64,000 bases of DNA from Paraspadella gotoi. Taxonomy: Eukaryota; Chaetognatha. The notes under the pieces were generated by a model. The model saw only the letters and a list, made by a program, of their open reading frames with translations. It did not search any database and had not been told where the DNA came from. Made by a program: the position numbers and the translations under genes. Positions 44,931 to 58,219 of this stretch are shown here, one piece after another (positions within the stretch are counted from its first letter, which is position 1; the number at the start of each line of letters is the position of its first letter). The stretch spans positions 25,567,394 through 25,631,393 of the forward strand of contig CM119263.1 of the NCBI GenBank assembly GCA_051294375.1. Reading direction: 5' to 3'.

Positions 44931-46075
44931 CTTCGCGGCGCGTTCGTTCTTTTGAAAAGGACGCTTTTGACTGGTCTTATAAACGTTTTTAATCTTTACA
45001 GGGTTTTAATCCGAAATTTAAAAGAATAAGAAAATAACTGATCATGTTAGTTTTCTAATGCAGAAATTGAAAATTAATCAATAAAATACTATGAGGTAGG
45101 ACGTTAATACTGGAAATATTCGTTCGGCATTGATAAAGAAGATACCTTATTCTATTAACTGTACAAAAGCATTCAATATCATTTACCATTAAATAACAAA
45201 GAAAAAAATCTAAAGTTTTTCTTATTGTGTGACAGTAAAATTAAGAGAACAGTGTATTTTTATTTTTAGCTTACTTTAATTCAAAAACAAAAAAAATTGA
45301 AATAAAGCTGATACAGTTAACTGATACAAAAGTTAGTCAAAAAGTAACGAAGAAAATACTAAAAAAAATTACTAAAAAGATTTCAGATGTTTGAGTTTCA
45401 AAAATTTTTTGTTAAATTTTAATTTGCGTCACAATGCCAAAAACAAAAGTAGGTCAAACTAAATTAAAACATTTTTTTTTTTAAATTCTGACTTTGAATT
45501 TTTTTCTTCTTCCTCTTAAACTAAAATGACCCTAATTTTTTTTTTAGGCTCTTTAGTTATCAATTGTTACTTTATCGCCAGGACCCAAAACTCAATCGTC
45601 CAGTTTTTTTTTCAACTTTCGATGTGCGAGGTTAAGATCGCCTCGACTTTCAAAATCAACTCTTTTCAGAGAAAAAATAGTTACTTTTTTCTCTCCATCG
45701 AATCTGGAAATAAAATGCTTTCCTCCACCCGAGTTAAGCTTGTTTATAAATCAAACCAGAAGAGGAAAACTTCAAATTAACCTACTGACCCCATTCTAAG
45801 GACGCACCTGACCTAGGAAAGGAATTGGTAAGAAAGCTACCGGACCCATAGCTGCCGAGTATGTAGAAAGGTTAATGCAGCACAAACAACAACCACTTCC
45901 ATCTTGAACATGCTCGTCAAAAACTGACTCTTGGCTCGAAAACAAACTTCTCATCATGCAGATGGTAGAGTGACTCACAAACTGACTTCAATCTCAGCAT
46001 CAGACATTCTGGGGAAAAAGAAAACAAATAAAAATAAATTCATTATGAGTTTAGCTCGAATCCAAAGTTCAATGC

Positions 46076-46078
<3 letters not shown>

Positions 46079-46155
<77 letters not shown>
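46079..46155 (+). repeat. (CT)n microsatellite
   Basis: Uninterrupted CT run of about 77 bp. Confidence 0.97.
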
Positions 46156-46157
<2 letters not shown>

Positions 46158-46639
46158 AGATCAAGTTTAATTTCTCCTTCCTATTCTTTCTCGAATCCCT
46201 TTCTGGTTTTTTTCTCATTGATGAGAAAGAATTTAATCGCGTTTTTCTTTTCATTTTTTTCTTTTTTGTTTGTTTTTTATTCTTTTTTCTTTTAGCTCTT
46301 TCGTCCTTTTCTTCTCTTTCAACTGAAAAAACAATTGAGAGACAATGAGAGGTCCATCGCTTTGAAGAGAGTCAATCGCTCGATGACAAACGAACTTGGT
46401 TAGTGGGCGTGTCCGCCGCCTCCCGCCCTGATTGGTCGATGATTGGAAAGTCAATTTAACTAATCTGGTGATGCGGTTTTCGCGAGAGAAAAAAAAATGA
46501 TTTAAAATAAAACGAAGTTGAGCTAGAAGCTGATATTTAATACTTAAAACTTTTGACTAAAATCTAAAACTTCGCCCTAGAATCGAATTTCAATTTCGAT
46601 AAGACTCAAAATAAAACCAAACTTAGAAAATCTACCGAC

Positions 46640-46730
46640 TGTCGGCTAAAACTTCTCCACATCGACTGACTGTCGGGCTAACGAGAACCGACTGTCGGCT
46701 GACTGTCGGGCTAACGAAAACCGACAGGTC
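46640..46730 (+). repeat. Short tandem repeat of GACTGTCGG(G)CTAACGA type
   Basis: ACTGTCGGCTAA, GACTGACTGTCGGGCTAACG and GACTGTCGGCTGACTGTCGG recur within 90 bp. Confidence 0.7.
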
Positions 46731-47016
46731 CAAAAGCGACGGAAAAATCAATGAATAAAATTATGCGAATTGATATGTATAAAAAAAGAAAAGGAACGAG
46801 AACATGGTTATAGTTATTAAGGCGGGACAAGGTAAAAACTAAGTTATCCTGTGCTTCACTAGTTAAAAAAGTGATATTTAATATTGATTAAGTATATGAT
46901 GTACAATTGAATTTTATATTACAGAACTCCTCATGATAAAAAGTGATCAATTTTGGCCCGCCTATATTTTATCTGAATTAGCCAACTTGCACCTCCGCTC
47001 TGTTATTGTTAATCTC

Positions 47017-47029
47017 GTTTCCTAGCAAC
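47017..47029 (+). promoter_or_regulatory. X-box-like site (RFX-type)
   Basis: GTTTCCTAGCAAC has two opposed half-sites (GTTTCC, AGCAAC) separated by one base. It matches the RFX X-box consensus GTNRCC-N(0-3)-RGYAAC except at one position. It lies about 100 bp upstream of a well-placed ATG at 47133. X-boxes often mark ciliary gene promoters; function here is inference. Confidence 0.35.
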
Positions 47030-47132
47030 GTCAGCGTCAATAACATTTTCACGAATCGAGTTTCGAGACGAAGACATAATCGATAATCAGTTATTTGTTT
47101 TCTTTCGTTATTCAAATCCCTCGTTGGCCATC

Positions 47133-47315
47133 ATGAACCCCGTGGGCATGGAGGTGGCCTGCTATCGAGCCGAGTTTGAAAAGACCAACCGAACGCCTTC
47201 GCCCACTTGTTCGACGGCCTTTTATTCCTCCCCTCTATCCCCCACCGCCACCACCGCCACCACCGCCACCACAGCCCCCTATTTCACCTTTTGGACGATC
47301 TATCTCTCAAAGGTC
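47133..47315 (+). CDS. Possible first coding exon, product unknown
   Basis: An ATG in fair context (GGCCATCATGA) opens a frame beginning MNPVGMEVACYRAEFEKTNR with mixed, non-repetitive composition for about 30 codons. A Ser/Thr/Ala-rich part encoded by (CCACCG)-type repeats follows. A weak donor (CTCAAAG|GTCAAA) could end it at about 47315. The sequence around the ATG is GC-richer than the neighbourhood and an X-box-like site lies upstream. No downstream exon was found; the remaining gene could lie far away or this may be spurious. I do not recognise the product. Confidence 0.25.
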
Positions 47316-47692
47316 AAAAATCGAAGACAACCGATCTCAAAGTCGATCTCTCGATCGTTTGAAATTTGAAATTTTAATTCATCTCTTTTTTTTCCATGTA
47401 GCAATTCACGCAATTGTTCTTCTCAGTTTGTAATATTCTATTTATTGCAATTATTTAATTTCTTTGCTTTGTTTGGTAGAATATAATAAGGTAAATTAAA
47501 TCAAAATCGAAATTAAATGAAAATGAAAAATGAAAATAGATAAAAAGTTTTGCTTTAGAAATCATGGTCTCCTAGTGCCTTAACCTTCAATTTGAAGAGA
47601 GGCCAAGAGGTGCTTTTATAAAGTCATTTCGCTTTTGAAATCTTCGACTTCCGATTTATTCGTCGTGACCTTCAAGTCGAGGCTTTCATGTT
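47316..47692. other. Short intergenic stretch
   Basis: AT-rich, nothing recognised. Confidence 0.4.
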
Positions 47693-48053
47693 GGTAATCA
47701 ATTTGATTTAATCTAAGATTTAAAAGATTTAATAGTCATTTTGCATTTTTATATTTATCATCAAACATCCATGCTTAAATTGCTTATTATATATTAACTC
47801 CTAAGAATATATGTATGTTTACTGTTTAGTGTTCATCGACTAAACTATAAATCATAATAACTTTAAGACAATAACCTCAAACTACATCAGCATTTAATGA
47901 AGAAAAATAAGAGAAAAAGGAAAGGAATGAGAAAGAATAATTCCAAAAACGCGAACAAACGAATAAAAAGAATCCTTTTCAATCTTTCGACTTAAGTAAT
48001 TCAATCGAGTTGAAAGAAAAATTATTTTCTCTCTCTCTTCTCTCTCTCTCTCG

Positions 48054-48130
<77 letters not shown>

Positions 48131-48726
48131 ATCTCTTCTCTCCCCTCTCTCTCGGATGAATTTTTTTCTCTTTTATTCGCGCGGGATTTTCCGGCGCCAG
48201 AGTTTTTGATCTCATCCGTTGCTCTTTTTTTTTCTCGACGCTCAATTCGACCTACTTTCGCTCTTTAGTCGCAGCTTGTTTTTTACTGAAGATGAAATTG
48301 GATGACCATTAAAAGTTATTTTACACAAGTAAATATCAAATTAATCTAAAGAAATTAAAATATAATAAACGTTCAGTACTTTGCTAAAGAATGAGGAAAA
48401 AAAATTTAAAAAGTATATATCCAATGAGAAATGGTACGCATTTTTTTGGTGTCACTCACGAACGGACACGGGGTATTTAACTTAATGTAGATAAAAATTA
48501 TCGGGTTTTGGTGTTTCGTTACTGGCGGGTCTAAGGAACCTTAATGTTTCAAGATTGAAGTCAAGCGATTAAGATTTGTAAAGCATTCCTTTATTCGCCT
48601 TTACATTTACTAATTCTCAGCTTCAAAGGCTTGTATGCGTGTATGAATTTGTATTTATATACTATTCAATATCCATTTAATTGTAAACCAAAGATTAAAG
48701 CTCTAACTAAATATCATTTAGATTCT

Positions 48727-48760
<34 letters not shown>

Positions 48761-48775
48761 CTCCTCTTCTCTCTC

Positions 48776-48821
<46 letters not shown>

Positions 48822-49106
48822 CCCGCTTTTTCCCTCTCTTTTTCTTTCCCCGCCCACTCTATCGTCCAAACGCAATTCGTAGCAACGGAACAACGACTCG
48901 CATTATTTCGGCTCCAAATTGGCTTTAATCGGTGACCCGTAGCAGCAGCAGCGGCGTCGGCGGCAGTAGGGTCGGCGGAGATGCGCAGCTGCGGAGGCGG
49001 CCGCGCAGCGGGCAATGTTTGTTTTTACTCGTAAATATTTTTTTTCCACTTTTTTTCCCTTCACTCCCAAACTAGTTATTTTCGCTGTTTTATTTCTCGT
49101 GCTGGC

Positions 49107-49186
<80 letters not shown>

Positions 49187-50953
49187 TCTTTCTCTCTCTC
49201 TCTCCCCCTCTCCTGCTTCAACTTCACCGCCCCTAACTTCCTCCCTCCCTCCTTTTCATTTTTAATGTCTATCGATTAAACCAATCCTCCACTTTAGTCA
49301 ATTCCTTTCAGTTTTTTTTTTCAAAACCAAAAAAACAGGAAATGAAAAGTAAATTGAGAGATAAACTACGACAAATTTGATTGGCCAAAGCGAAGAGAAA
49401 AAGTATTAGAGTTTAATCGATATTATTTAATCAATTTATTATTTTTTTCATGAACAATTTCTCGCAATTTTTTTTTTTATAATTTAGAGTTATATTTCAG
49501 CTTGAGAGCTTGAACCTTTCCGTGAGTACGGAATAGTGAGGTGTTCCTTTTATAAAATATTTATCCGTTATTCTTCTTAAATTTTCTATAATATTTCATT
49601 TCCAACTCCCAACTCCATCTCTCTCTCTATCCGCTCAACTGCTTCGTCCGCTCCTTCCATTCTTCCGAATAAGACTAAGTTTTTCTCCGATCTAAACAAA
49701 CGCCGCTCGAAGGGTCCAAGGTCAACCTCCGGATGTGATCAAGGCCAGGGGGTAAAGGGTCAATCTCCGGATGTAATCTAGGTCCCGCGACGACAGTCTG
49801 AATCTTCCGGCGACCTCGAATGTTCTCGAATGACCTCGAATGACCTCGAATGTTCTCAAGGGTCGAAGTTCGTCGTCTTCGGATGCGAAAAGAAAACGGA
49901 GGAAAGAAAAGGAAGAGAACGATAAGAGTCTTTTTTCATTTCTTTTTTTTAGTTCTTCCTCCTTTCTTTATTTGGCTTCTTTCAATTTATTGCTTCGCTT
50001 TCCTTAGTTGCCTCGTTACCTCTCATTGGCTTATTCTGAGTTATATCACTCGTTCTCGTTTTCTTTTCTTTTTAATTTTACTTCCTCTAACTTTCCACCC
50101 TTGTTTTCCTTTCCTTATCTCTCCATCTAATTTCCAACTGGTTTTTTTTTTCGGCCAGTCCTTCCTCGGCGACTAATTTCCTCCGGAAAACCAATTTCCG
50201 ACTCTTAATTTCTTTCTTTCCTTCTTTCCTTCCTTTTTTCTCCTTTTTTCCTTTTTCTTCCTTCTCCTCTTCCTTCTTCTTTTTTGCTCATTTGTGTCCT
50301 CGATTTCTCGCTTCGGCGACGCATTCGTTTCTCGTCTCAGGAATTATTTCTCGTTTCTTCGTCTCATTCGTTTTTATTCGTTGATAGATGTCGCCTTTTT
50401 CTGTCTCATTCCTCACGGACAATCGTTCAATTTTTCTTAATTACGTCCCAATTTTTTTAAATCAATATTTTTTCATTTATTTATTTATTCTGTATTTCTC
50501 TCTGCTTATAGTTATAGTACTCTCTTTAAAGTAGACAAAAACAAATTTTCGTAAAAGATTCTTACTTACAAAACTTACAAAACGAAAGAAAAAAGCTGAA
50601 GCGTGATCACTGATCAAGCAATAGTCGAGCTTTTTTCCGAATCGCTGACCGTTTTGACGGAATGGCTTTCAATTTGAATCGATTCCGCACTAAAAGAAAA
50701 TCAGTTGAAGCGGATTCTTGATTTAGAATTTTTTTGACGTCAGCCTCGTCGTTTTTATCGTCGTCGCTTTCGTCGTCGTCGTCGTCGTCCAACTCAATCA
50801 AAAACCGTAGAAAATTATGATGAAACTTTCATATTTTTATTTTCTACGCCGAAGAGGAATTTGAATAACAGAGCGTAAAGGATTTTGCGGGAGGAAGGAC
50901 AGGAAAGGAAGGAAGGAAGGAATGAAGGAAGGAAAGGAAGAAAAGGAAGGACG
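47693..50953 (+). repeat. Segmental duplication, left copy (3.3 kb)
   Basis: It begins TGGTAATCAATTTGATTTAA and runs to the gap. It aligns end to end with 50983-54790. It contains (CT)n tracts at about 48026-48155, 48726-48818 and 49110-49204, a GC-richer block at 48840-49015 (GTAGCAACGGAACAACGACT, CAGCAGCAGCGGCGTCGG), tandem ACCTCGAATG units at 49812-49860, and a GTCGTC run near 50760-50790. It ends in the start of a GGAA tract. No gene recognised. Confidence 0.95.
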
Positions 50954-50978
50954 NNNNNNNNNNNNNNNNNNNNNNNNN
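50954..50978. other. Assembly gap (25 N)
   Basis: Run of N exactly at the junction of the two copies of the duplicated segment. Confidence 0.99.
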
Positions 50979-51362
50979 TTTGATGGTAATCAATTTGATT
51001 TAATCTAAGATTAAAAGATTTAATAGTCATTTTGCATTTTTTATATTTATCATCAAACATCCATGCTTAAATCGCTTATTATATATAAACCTCCTAAGAT
51101 AATATATTATGTTTAGTGTTCATCGATAAAACTATAAAATCATAATAACTATTAGACAATAACTAAGCTACATCAGCATTTATAGAAGAAAAATAAGAGA
51201 AAATGAAAGGAATGAGAAAGAATATTTCCAAAAAAGCGACGAACAAACGAATAAAAAGAATCCTTTTCAATCTTTCGACTTAAGTAATTTCAAGTCGAGT
51301 TGAAAAGAAAAATATTTTCTCTCTCTCTTCTCGTAGTACCTCTCTCTCTCTCTCTCCTCTCT

Positions 51363-51422
<60 letters not shown>

Positions 51423-52607
51423 AATTTCTCTTTTATTTCGCCGAGATTTTCCAGCGCCAGAGTTTTTGATCTGCATCCGTTTGCTCTTTTTATTCTCGAT
51501 GCTCAATTCGAACCTACTTTTCGATCTTTAGTCGCAGCTTGCGAGGTTTTGCAGGGTTTCTAGTTTTGCAGGGTTTTCAGCTGTTTCGGAGTTTCAAGCT
51601 CATGAAAATACCGTTCGATATTTTTTCTACCCCTGTCGTTCGCGAGTGAACAGCAAAAAAATCTTTACTATACTTTAATATTTAATAAACATAATTCATA
51701 AGTATATCATAGTTGGAGAAGCTATTATAATTTCATTTTCGTGTTAATTTATTACTTATTCTTTGTTTAATTTTTTTATTCTAACAGCAGTAAATTTTTA
51801 AAAAAAGAAGCCATTTTAGGCGTGTTTCTTGATTGAATTTAAAGAAATTTTATATCATAAGAAATCCCTTATTAAAATGGTCTAATCAATGGCGTATTTG
51901 AGTTATTGTAATGGTGAGTAATTTTTTGAGTAATAATATTTTATTTTATTTTTTTAATTGTAAATTTAAGTTTCTTTATACAATTCGTCTCATAAGAAAA
52001 AAATGCTTGTCTTGAGCATGTTCTTGTGACTGTTTTGAATAATTATTTTATATCGTAAGGATTCCCCAGATAATTCTTAATTTATTGGTGTAAATGAATT
52101 TTAATAATTTTAGGTATTTAATGATAATTAATTTATAATGATATTTTTTTAAAAAGATTCAGTTTTTTTACTGAAGATGAAATGGATGACATTAAAAGTT
52201 ATTTTAACTCAAGTAAATATCAAATTAATCTCAAAGAAATTAAATATAATAAACCTTAGCTTCAGAATGAAGAGAAAAAAATTTAAAAAATATTTATCCA
52301 ATGAGAAATGGTAGGCATTTTCTGGTGTCACTCGGCGAACGGACACGGGGTATTTAACTTAATGTAGATAAAAATTATTCGGGTTTTGGCGTCTCGTTAC
52401 TGGCGGGTCTAAGGAACCTGAGTTTTCAAAGGTTTGAACTCAAAGCGATTAAGATTTTGTAAATCATTGCTTAATTCGGCCTTTACATTTACTACTATCT
52501 CAGCTTCAAAGGCTTGTAGGCGTGTATGAATTTGTATTTATATACTATTCAATATCCATTTAATTGTAAACCAAAGATTACAGCTTCTAACTAAATATCA
52601 TTTAGAA

Positions 52608-52653
<46 letters not shown>

Positions 52654-52659
52654 GCTCTC

Positions 52660-52692
<33 letters not shown>

Positions 52693-52976
52693 TGCTTTTT
52701 CCCATCTCTTTTTTCTTTTCCCCGCCCACTCTATCGTCCAAACGCAATTCGTAGCAACGGAACAACGACTCGCATTATTCGGCTCCAAATTGGCTTTAAT
52801 CGGTGACCCGTTGCAGGCAGCAGCTGCGTCGGCGGCCAGTAGAGTCAGCGGAGATCGCAGCTGCGGAGGCGCGCCGCAGCGGGCATGTTTGTTTTTACTC
52901 GTAAATATTTTTTTTTCACTTTTTTTCCCTTCACTCCCAAACTAGTTATTTTCGCTGGTTTTTTTCTCGTGCTGGC

Positions 52977-53075
<99 letters not shown>

Positions 53076-54790
53076 CTGCTTCAACTTCACCGCCCCTAAC
53101 TCCCTCCTCCCTTCTCTTCATTTTTAATGTCTATCGATTAACAAATCCTCCACTTTAGTCAATTCCTTTCAGTTTTTTTTTTTTTTAAAACCAAAAAAAC
53201 AGGAAATGAAAAGTAAATTGAGAGATAAACTACGACAAAATTTGTTGGCCAAAGCGAAGAGAAAAAGTATTAGAGTTTAATCGATATTATTTAATTCAAT
53301 TTATTTTTTTTTCATGAACAATTTCTCGCAATTTTTTTTTTTATAATTTAGAGTTATATTTCAGCTTGAGAGCTTGAACCTTTCCGTGAGTACGGAATAG
53401 TAGGTGTTCCTTTTATAAAATATTTATCCGTTATTCTTCTTAAATTTTCTATAATATTTCATTTCCAACTCCCAACTCCATCTCTCTCTCTATCCGCTCA
53501 ACTGCTTCGTCCGCTCCTTCCATTCTTCCGAATAAGACTAAGTTTTTCTCCGATCCTAAACAAACGCCGCTCGAAGGGTCCAAGGTCAACCTCCGGATGT
53601 GATCAAGGCCAGGGGGTAAAGGGTCAATCTCCGGATGTAATCTAGGTCCCGCGACGACAGTCTGAATCTTCCGGCGACCTCGAATGTTCTCGAATGACTC
53701 GAATGACCTCGAATGTTCTCAAGAGGTCGAAGTTCGTCGTCTTCGGATGCGAAAAAGAAACGGAGGAAAGAAAAGGAAGAGAACGATAAGAGTCTTTTTT
53801 CATTTCTTTTTTTTAGTTCTTCCTCCTTTCTTTATTTTGGCTTCTTTCAATTTATTGCTTCGCTTTCCTTAGTTGCCTCGTTACCTCTCATTGGCTTATT
53901 CTGAGTTATATCACTCGTTCTCATTTTTCTTTTCTTTTTAATTTTACTTCCTCTAACTTTCCACCCTTGTTTTCCTTTCCTTATCTCTCCATCTAATTTC
54001 CAACTGGTTTTTTTTTTTTCGGCCAGTCCTTCCTCGGCGACTAATTTCCTCCGGAAAACCAATTTCCGACTCTTAATATTCTTTCTTTCCTTCCTTTTTT
54101 TCTCCTTTTTTCTTTTTTCTTCCTCTCCTCTTCCTTCTTCTTTTTGCTCATTTGTGTCCTCGATTTCTCGCTTCGGCGACGCATTCGTTTTTCTCGTCTC
54201 AGGAATTATTTCTCGTTTCTTCGTCTCATTCGTTTTTATTCGTTGATAGATGTCGCCTTTTTCTGTCTCATTCTCACGGACAATCGTTTCAATTTTTCTT
54301 AATTACGTCCCAATTTTTTTAAATCAATATTTTTTCATTTATTTATTTATTCTGTATTTCTCTCTGCTTATAGTTATAGTACTCTCTTTAAAGTAGACAA
54401 AAACAAATTTTCGTAAAAGATTCTTACTTACAAAAACTTACAAAACGAAAGAAAAAAAGCTGAAGCGTGATCACTGATCATGATCAAACAATAGTCGAGC
54501 TTTTTTTCCGAATCGCTGACCGTTTTGACGGAATGGCTTTCAATTTGAATCGATTTCCGACTAAAAGAAAAGTCAGTTGAAGCGGATTCTTGATTTAGAA
54601 TTTTTTTTGACGTCAGCCTCGTCGTTTTTATCGTCGTCGCTTTCGTCGTCGTCGTCGTCGTCGTCCAACTCAATCAAAAACCGTAGAAAATTATGATGAA
54701 ACTTTCATATTTTTATTTTCTACGCCGAAGAGGAATTTGAATAACAGAGCGTAAAGGATTTGCGGAGGAAGGAAGGAAGGAAGGAAGGAA
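50979..54790 (+). repeat. Segmental duplication, right copy (3.8 kb)
   Basis: It begins immediately after the gap (TGGTAATCAATTTGATTTAA at 50983) and follows the left copy to the GGAA tract. Differences are mostly one- or two-base length changes in homopolymers and CT tracts, plus an extra 620 bp at 51542-52163. CT tracts lie at about 51319-51419, 52609-52693 and 52979-53074. Confidence 0.95.
51542..52163 (+). other. 620-bp segment present only in the right copy
   Basis: The left copy reads GCAGCTTG directly into TTTTTTACTGAAGATG (48271-48295). In the right copy the same two blocks are separated by an AT-rich segment starting CGAGGTTTTGCAGGGTTTCT and ending AAAGATTCAG. No terminal repeats or coding capacity are obvious. 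It may be an insertion in one haplotype or a deletion in the other. Confidence 0.85.
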
Positions 54791-55158
54791 GGAATGAAGG
54801 AAAGGAGAAAGGAAGGAAGGAAGAAGAGGAAGGAAGGAAGGAAGGAAGGAAGGAAGGAAGGAAAGGAAGGAAGGAAGGAAGGAAGGAAGGAAGGAAGGAA
54901 GGAAGAAAAAAGAAGGAAGGAAGGAAGGAAGGAAGGAAGGAAGGATGAAGGAAGGAAGGAAGGAAGGAGGAAGAGGAAGGAAGGAAAGAAGGAAAGAAGG
55001 AAGGAAGGAAGGAAGGAATGAAGGAAGAAGGAATGAAGGAAGTAGAAGAAGGAAAGGAAAGAAGGAAGGAAGGAAGGAAGGAAGGAATGAAGGAAGGAAG
55101 GAATGAAGGAAGGAAGTAAAGAAGGAAGGAAAGAAGGGAGGAAAAGGAAAGAGAAGAG
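54773..55158 (+). repeat. (GGAA)n array, about 385 bp
   Basis: GGAA tetramers with scattered GGAAT, GAAGAA and AAAGAA variants. The left copy of the segmental duplication stops inside the equivalent tract. Confidence 0.97.
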
Positions 55159-55321
55159 GAATTTTCTGCCATTCAAGATTTAATCAAGAATTTATGGATT
55201 TCTCACGGAAAGGGGAAAGAAAGGAGAGAGGTGGAGAAAGGAGAAAGAAAGAAGGGAATATATAAAATACTTTTGAAATATTTAAACAAACGATCGACGT
55301 AATTTCTTCCACGTCTTTTCC

Positions 55322-56104
55322 AATTTTGAGAAAACAACGCCGGATCTGCCCACGATCATTAGCGGTAATTAATTAATTAATTAGTACAAACTATATAAAC
55401 TAAAATAATAATTTAATTAATAAATTAACTAATTTGATCCGAAATGTTTGTTTTTAGGTCTTTTCGTCACTGACCACGACAAAAGCAACGACGACGATGA
55501 TGGCGACGACGACAATCATGACGATAACGATTGACTTGATTGATTGAATAATTGACTAAATAATTAATTAATTTATAAATAAATTGATTGATTGAATAAT
55601 TAATTAATAGATAACTAAATAAATTGATTGATTGAATTATTGATTAATTAATTCACCGATTATTTAATTATTTTTTAATTAATTGTCTAATTGATTAATT
55701 AACTAATTAATAATTTGATTAATTAATACATCATGCAGTTACATTTATTATAAAAAGAAAAAGAAGCATAATCAATTAGTGAAACAGGTTTTTTGTTTTT
55801 TCCATTTATACTCATTTCCACTCAGACAATTCCATCGAAACTTAATTTCCAGCTTTATCACACACTTTCTTACCCACATACAAAATTTCAAGTCAATCGT
55901 CCCATTCACTCATGAGTATTTGGCGTTCAAATAGTGAAATAGATTTTTTAGTTTTTTCCATTTAAACTCATTTCCACTCGCACGATTCCATCGACACTTC
56001 ATATCCAGCTTGATCACACACTTCCCTACCCACACACAAAATTTCAATCCAATGCATCCATCCAATCACGAGTAATTGGAGTTTTTTTCTATGTGGGACG
56101 GACG

Positions 56105-56179
<75 letters not shown>

Positions 56180-56337
56180 CGACACGGACGGACGGACAGA
56201 TATCGTTTTTTTGCATAATTTATCATAATTCGATGTTCTGAAATGATATAAGTGAATGCCTAACAAGATTGAGGGGGACGGACGGACAAAGTGAATTATA
56301 GAGTCGGGATCTGCTGATAAGCAGATCCGACTAAAAA
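55322..56337 (-). repeat. Full-length dispersed hairpin-ended repeat (copy 4, inverted)
   Basis: On the minus strand it starts at AGTCGGATCTGCTTATCAGC, with AGCAGATCCCGACT closing a hairpin (about 56330-56300). It then shows CTCTATAATTCACTTTGTCC, CACTTATATCATTTCAGAACA, a (TCTG)n/(GACA)n tract (56097-56180), two tandem copies of the GAAATTTTGTGTGTGGGTAGG block (55850-56045), TTAATTAA-rich DNA, a CATCGTCGTCGTTGC block and the end GCAGATCCGGCGTTGTTTTC (55330-55349). The partial duplication of the internal block explains the greater length. Confidence 0.8.
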
Positions 56338-56364
56338 AGTGTTCGTAGTTATATATTTTCGTAT

Positions 56365-56365
<1 letters not shown>

Positions 56366-56436
<71 letters not shown>
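56366..56436 (+). repeat. (AAT)n microsatellite
   Basis: About 23 AAT units immediately next to repeat copy 4. Confidence 0.97.
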
Positions 56437-56437
<1 letters not shown>

Positions 56438-57627
56438 TAAAAATAATAATGACACATGGAAAAAGAAGAGGATCAAATAATTGTCGTTTTTTGACACTCA
56501 GAACATGTTTTTGTTTTGTTTCTGTTTTTTTTTTCTCGCCTAATTCCAAGTGCTCTGGTTTCCGCAACGATGCGTCCACAAATATTACCATTTTCTACCC
56601 ACGTCTTTTTTTGTTTGATCTCCGGCTTATTTTTCTCTCTTCTCTGTTTTTTTTTAGATTTTTTCTTTCTTCAAATTATTCTTTTGTTTCCCTCATCGAC
56701 TGTTGATATATTTTTTTTAGAACAAAGGAGAAAATTTATTATCATGTCTCGACTAAATCGTTCTGCAATGTTACTTTTAATATTACCTTTATAGGCAATT
56801 TATAGATCTTCCCTAAAAATCAAGTTTTTCATGCAATTCCCCATGATATGATATTTTCCGCTTCCCCCTTGCCCCCTTCTTTGCTGTTTCTCCCCTCCAC
56901 CTCCACCATCTCCCTCCCACCTCCAATATCCCACTCCCACTTCCACATCCCCCTCTCACCTCCACCATCCCCCTCCCACCTCACCATCCCCCTCCCATCT
57001 ACACCATCCCCCTCCACCTCAACGATCCCCTCCCACTTCCATCATCCCCTCCCACCATCCCCTCCCCTTTTTTCGCCACCATCATTTTTCAAAAACTCTT
57101 TTTTTCCCCAAATTTTCCTCCACTTTTTTATTGACGTCCGATTCAGACGAAAATCATTTTTTTCTCTTCGTCCTTTTATTTTTTTATTGTTATTCGCTTC
57201 TCAATTCCCCGGAGGTTTTTTTTTCCCCTTCGCCGGTTGTCACCCTCCCAACGGATTTATAGCCTTTTCTCTTCCCGGCCGATTCGAATGAAGACCATAG
57301 TGGGCATTTTTGCGGGGCGTTCCCGTGCCACGCCTCGACACCTCCCGACGGTCCGCTCCATTTCTCCCGCTCAACGGTCCGCCTTTCTACAGGCCCCACT
57401 CCCACCGACCACAGACCACATATCTCTCCATACCGCCCTACCAAATCACCCTCAACCGTGTCTCATCTACTCAACGGCCCTTTCTCAACCTCCGCCCGAC
57501 CACGCCCTCTCGGCTTTCCTCCTTTTTCTCATAATTCCGTGTCGACAAAAAAAAAAAAGTTCAGAATTTTTGTTTTTCGCTTTTTGTCATATTAACTTAT
57601 CTTTCTTTTATTCCTATTGCTACTGTT

Positions 57628-57651
57628 TCTTTCTTTCCTTCTTTCTTTCCT

Positions 57652-57746
<95 letters not shown>
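57628..57746 (+). repeat. (CTTT)n microsatellite, about 120 bp
   Basis: CTTT run with two early TTCC variants, decaying into CTCTTTCTCCCTC. Confidence 0.97.
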
Positions 57747-58219
57747 CTCTTTCTCCCTCTCTTTCTCTCCCCTCCCTCCCTCTCTTCCCCTTATCCCTTC
57801 CTCGCTCCTTTCCTTTCCTCCGCTAATCCATGACGTGACCCTTTTTATTCTAAAACCTCCGACAGCCTCTCGTTTTCCTCTTAAAGGAAGCCACGCCTTC
57901 TATTCTCTGTTCTTTCTCGTCATAACCGATCTTTCTCGCGACTCCCGATCTCGTTTTGCGCATCTTTCCGTCCCACTCGAGCTCGTAATCTGCGTTTCGC
58001 ATCGTAATAACTGCTCTCGCTCTGTGCAGCGTAGACCCTCTTTTCTTGTCAACAAGCTTCTGCCCCTTTCCTCGTTTTAGCCACCCGACCTTTCTCCCCG
58101 TTGCACCATAACCATCCATAACCATCCATAACCGGTTATAGCCGAATTTTTCTTTGCTCCTTAGACCGTTTTGTCATAACAGTTCTAGCTCCCTCTCGCG
58201 ATGCTAATCATGCTGCCGG

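Larger units (their letters stand above)
44931..47016. other. Intergenic DNA with one microsatellite
   Basis: Mostly AT-rich. It includes the (CT)n run at 46079-46155 and a small tandem at 46640-46730 built from GACTGTCGG(G)CTAACGA units. No gene recognised. Confidence 0.5.

Noticed and set aside
45796-45978. Minus-strand cysteine-containing frame (CCLCCINLS)
   Set aside because: Short, no family match, no convincing splice sites. It cannot be tied to the XK-related gene, which is complete downstream of its own ATG.
54691-55176. 161-codon minus-strand frame of PSFLPSFL repeats
   Set aside because: Translation of the (GGAA)n array.
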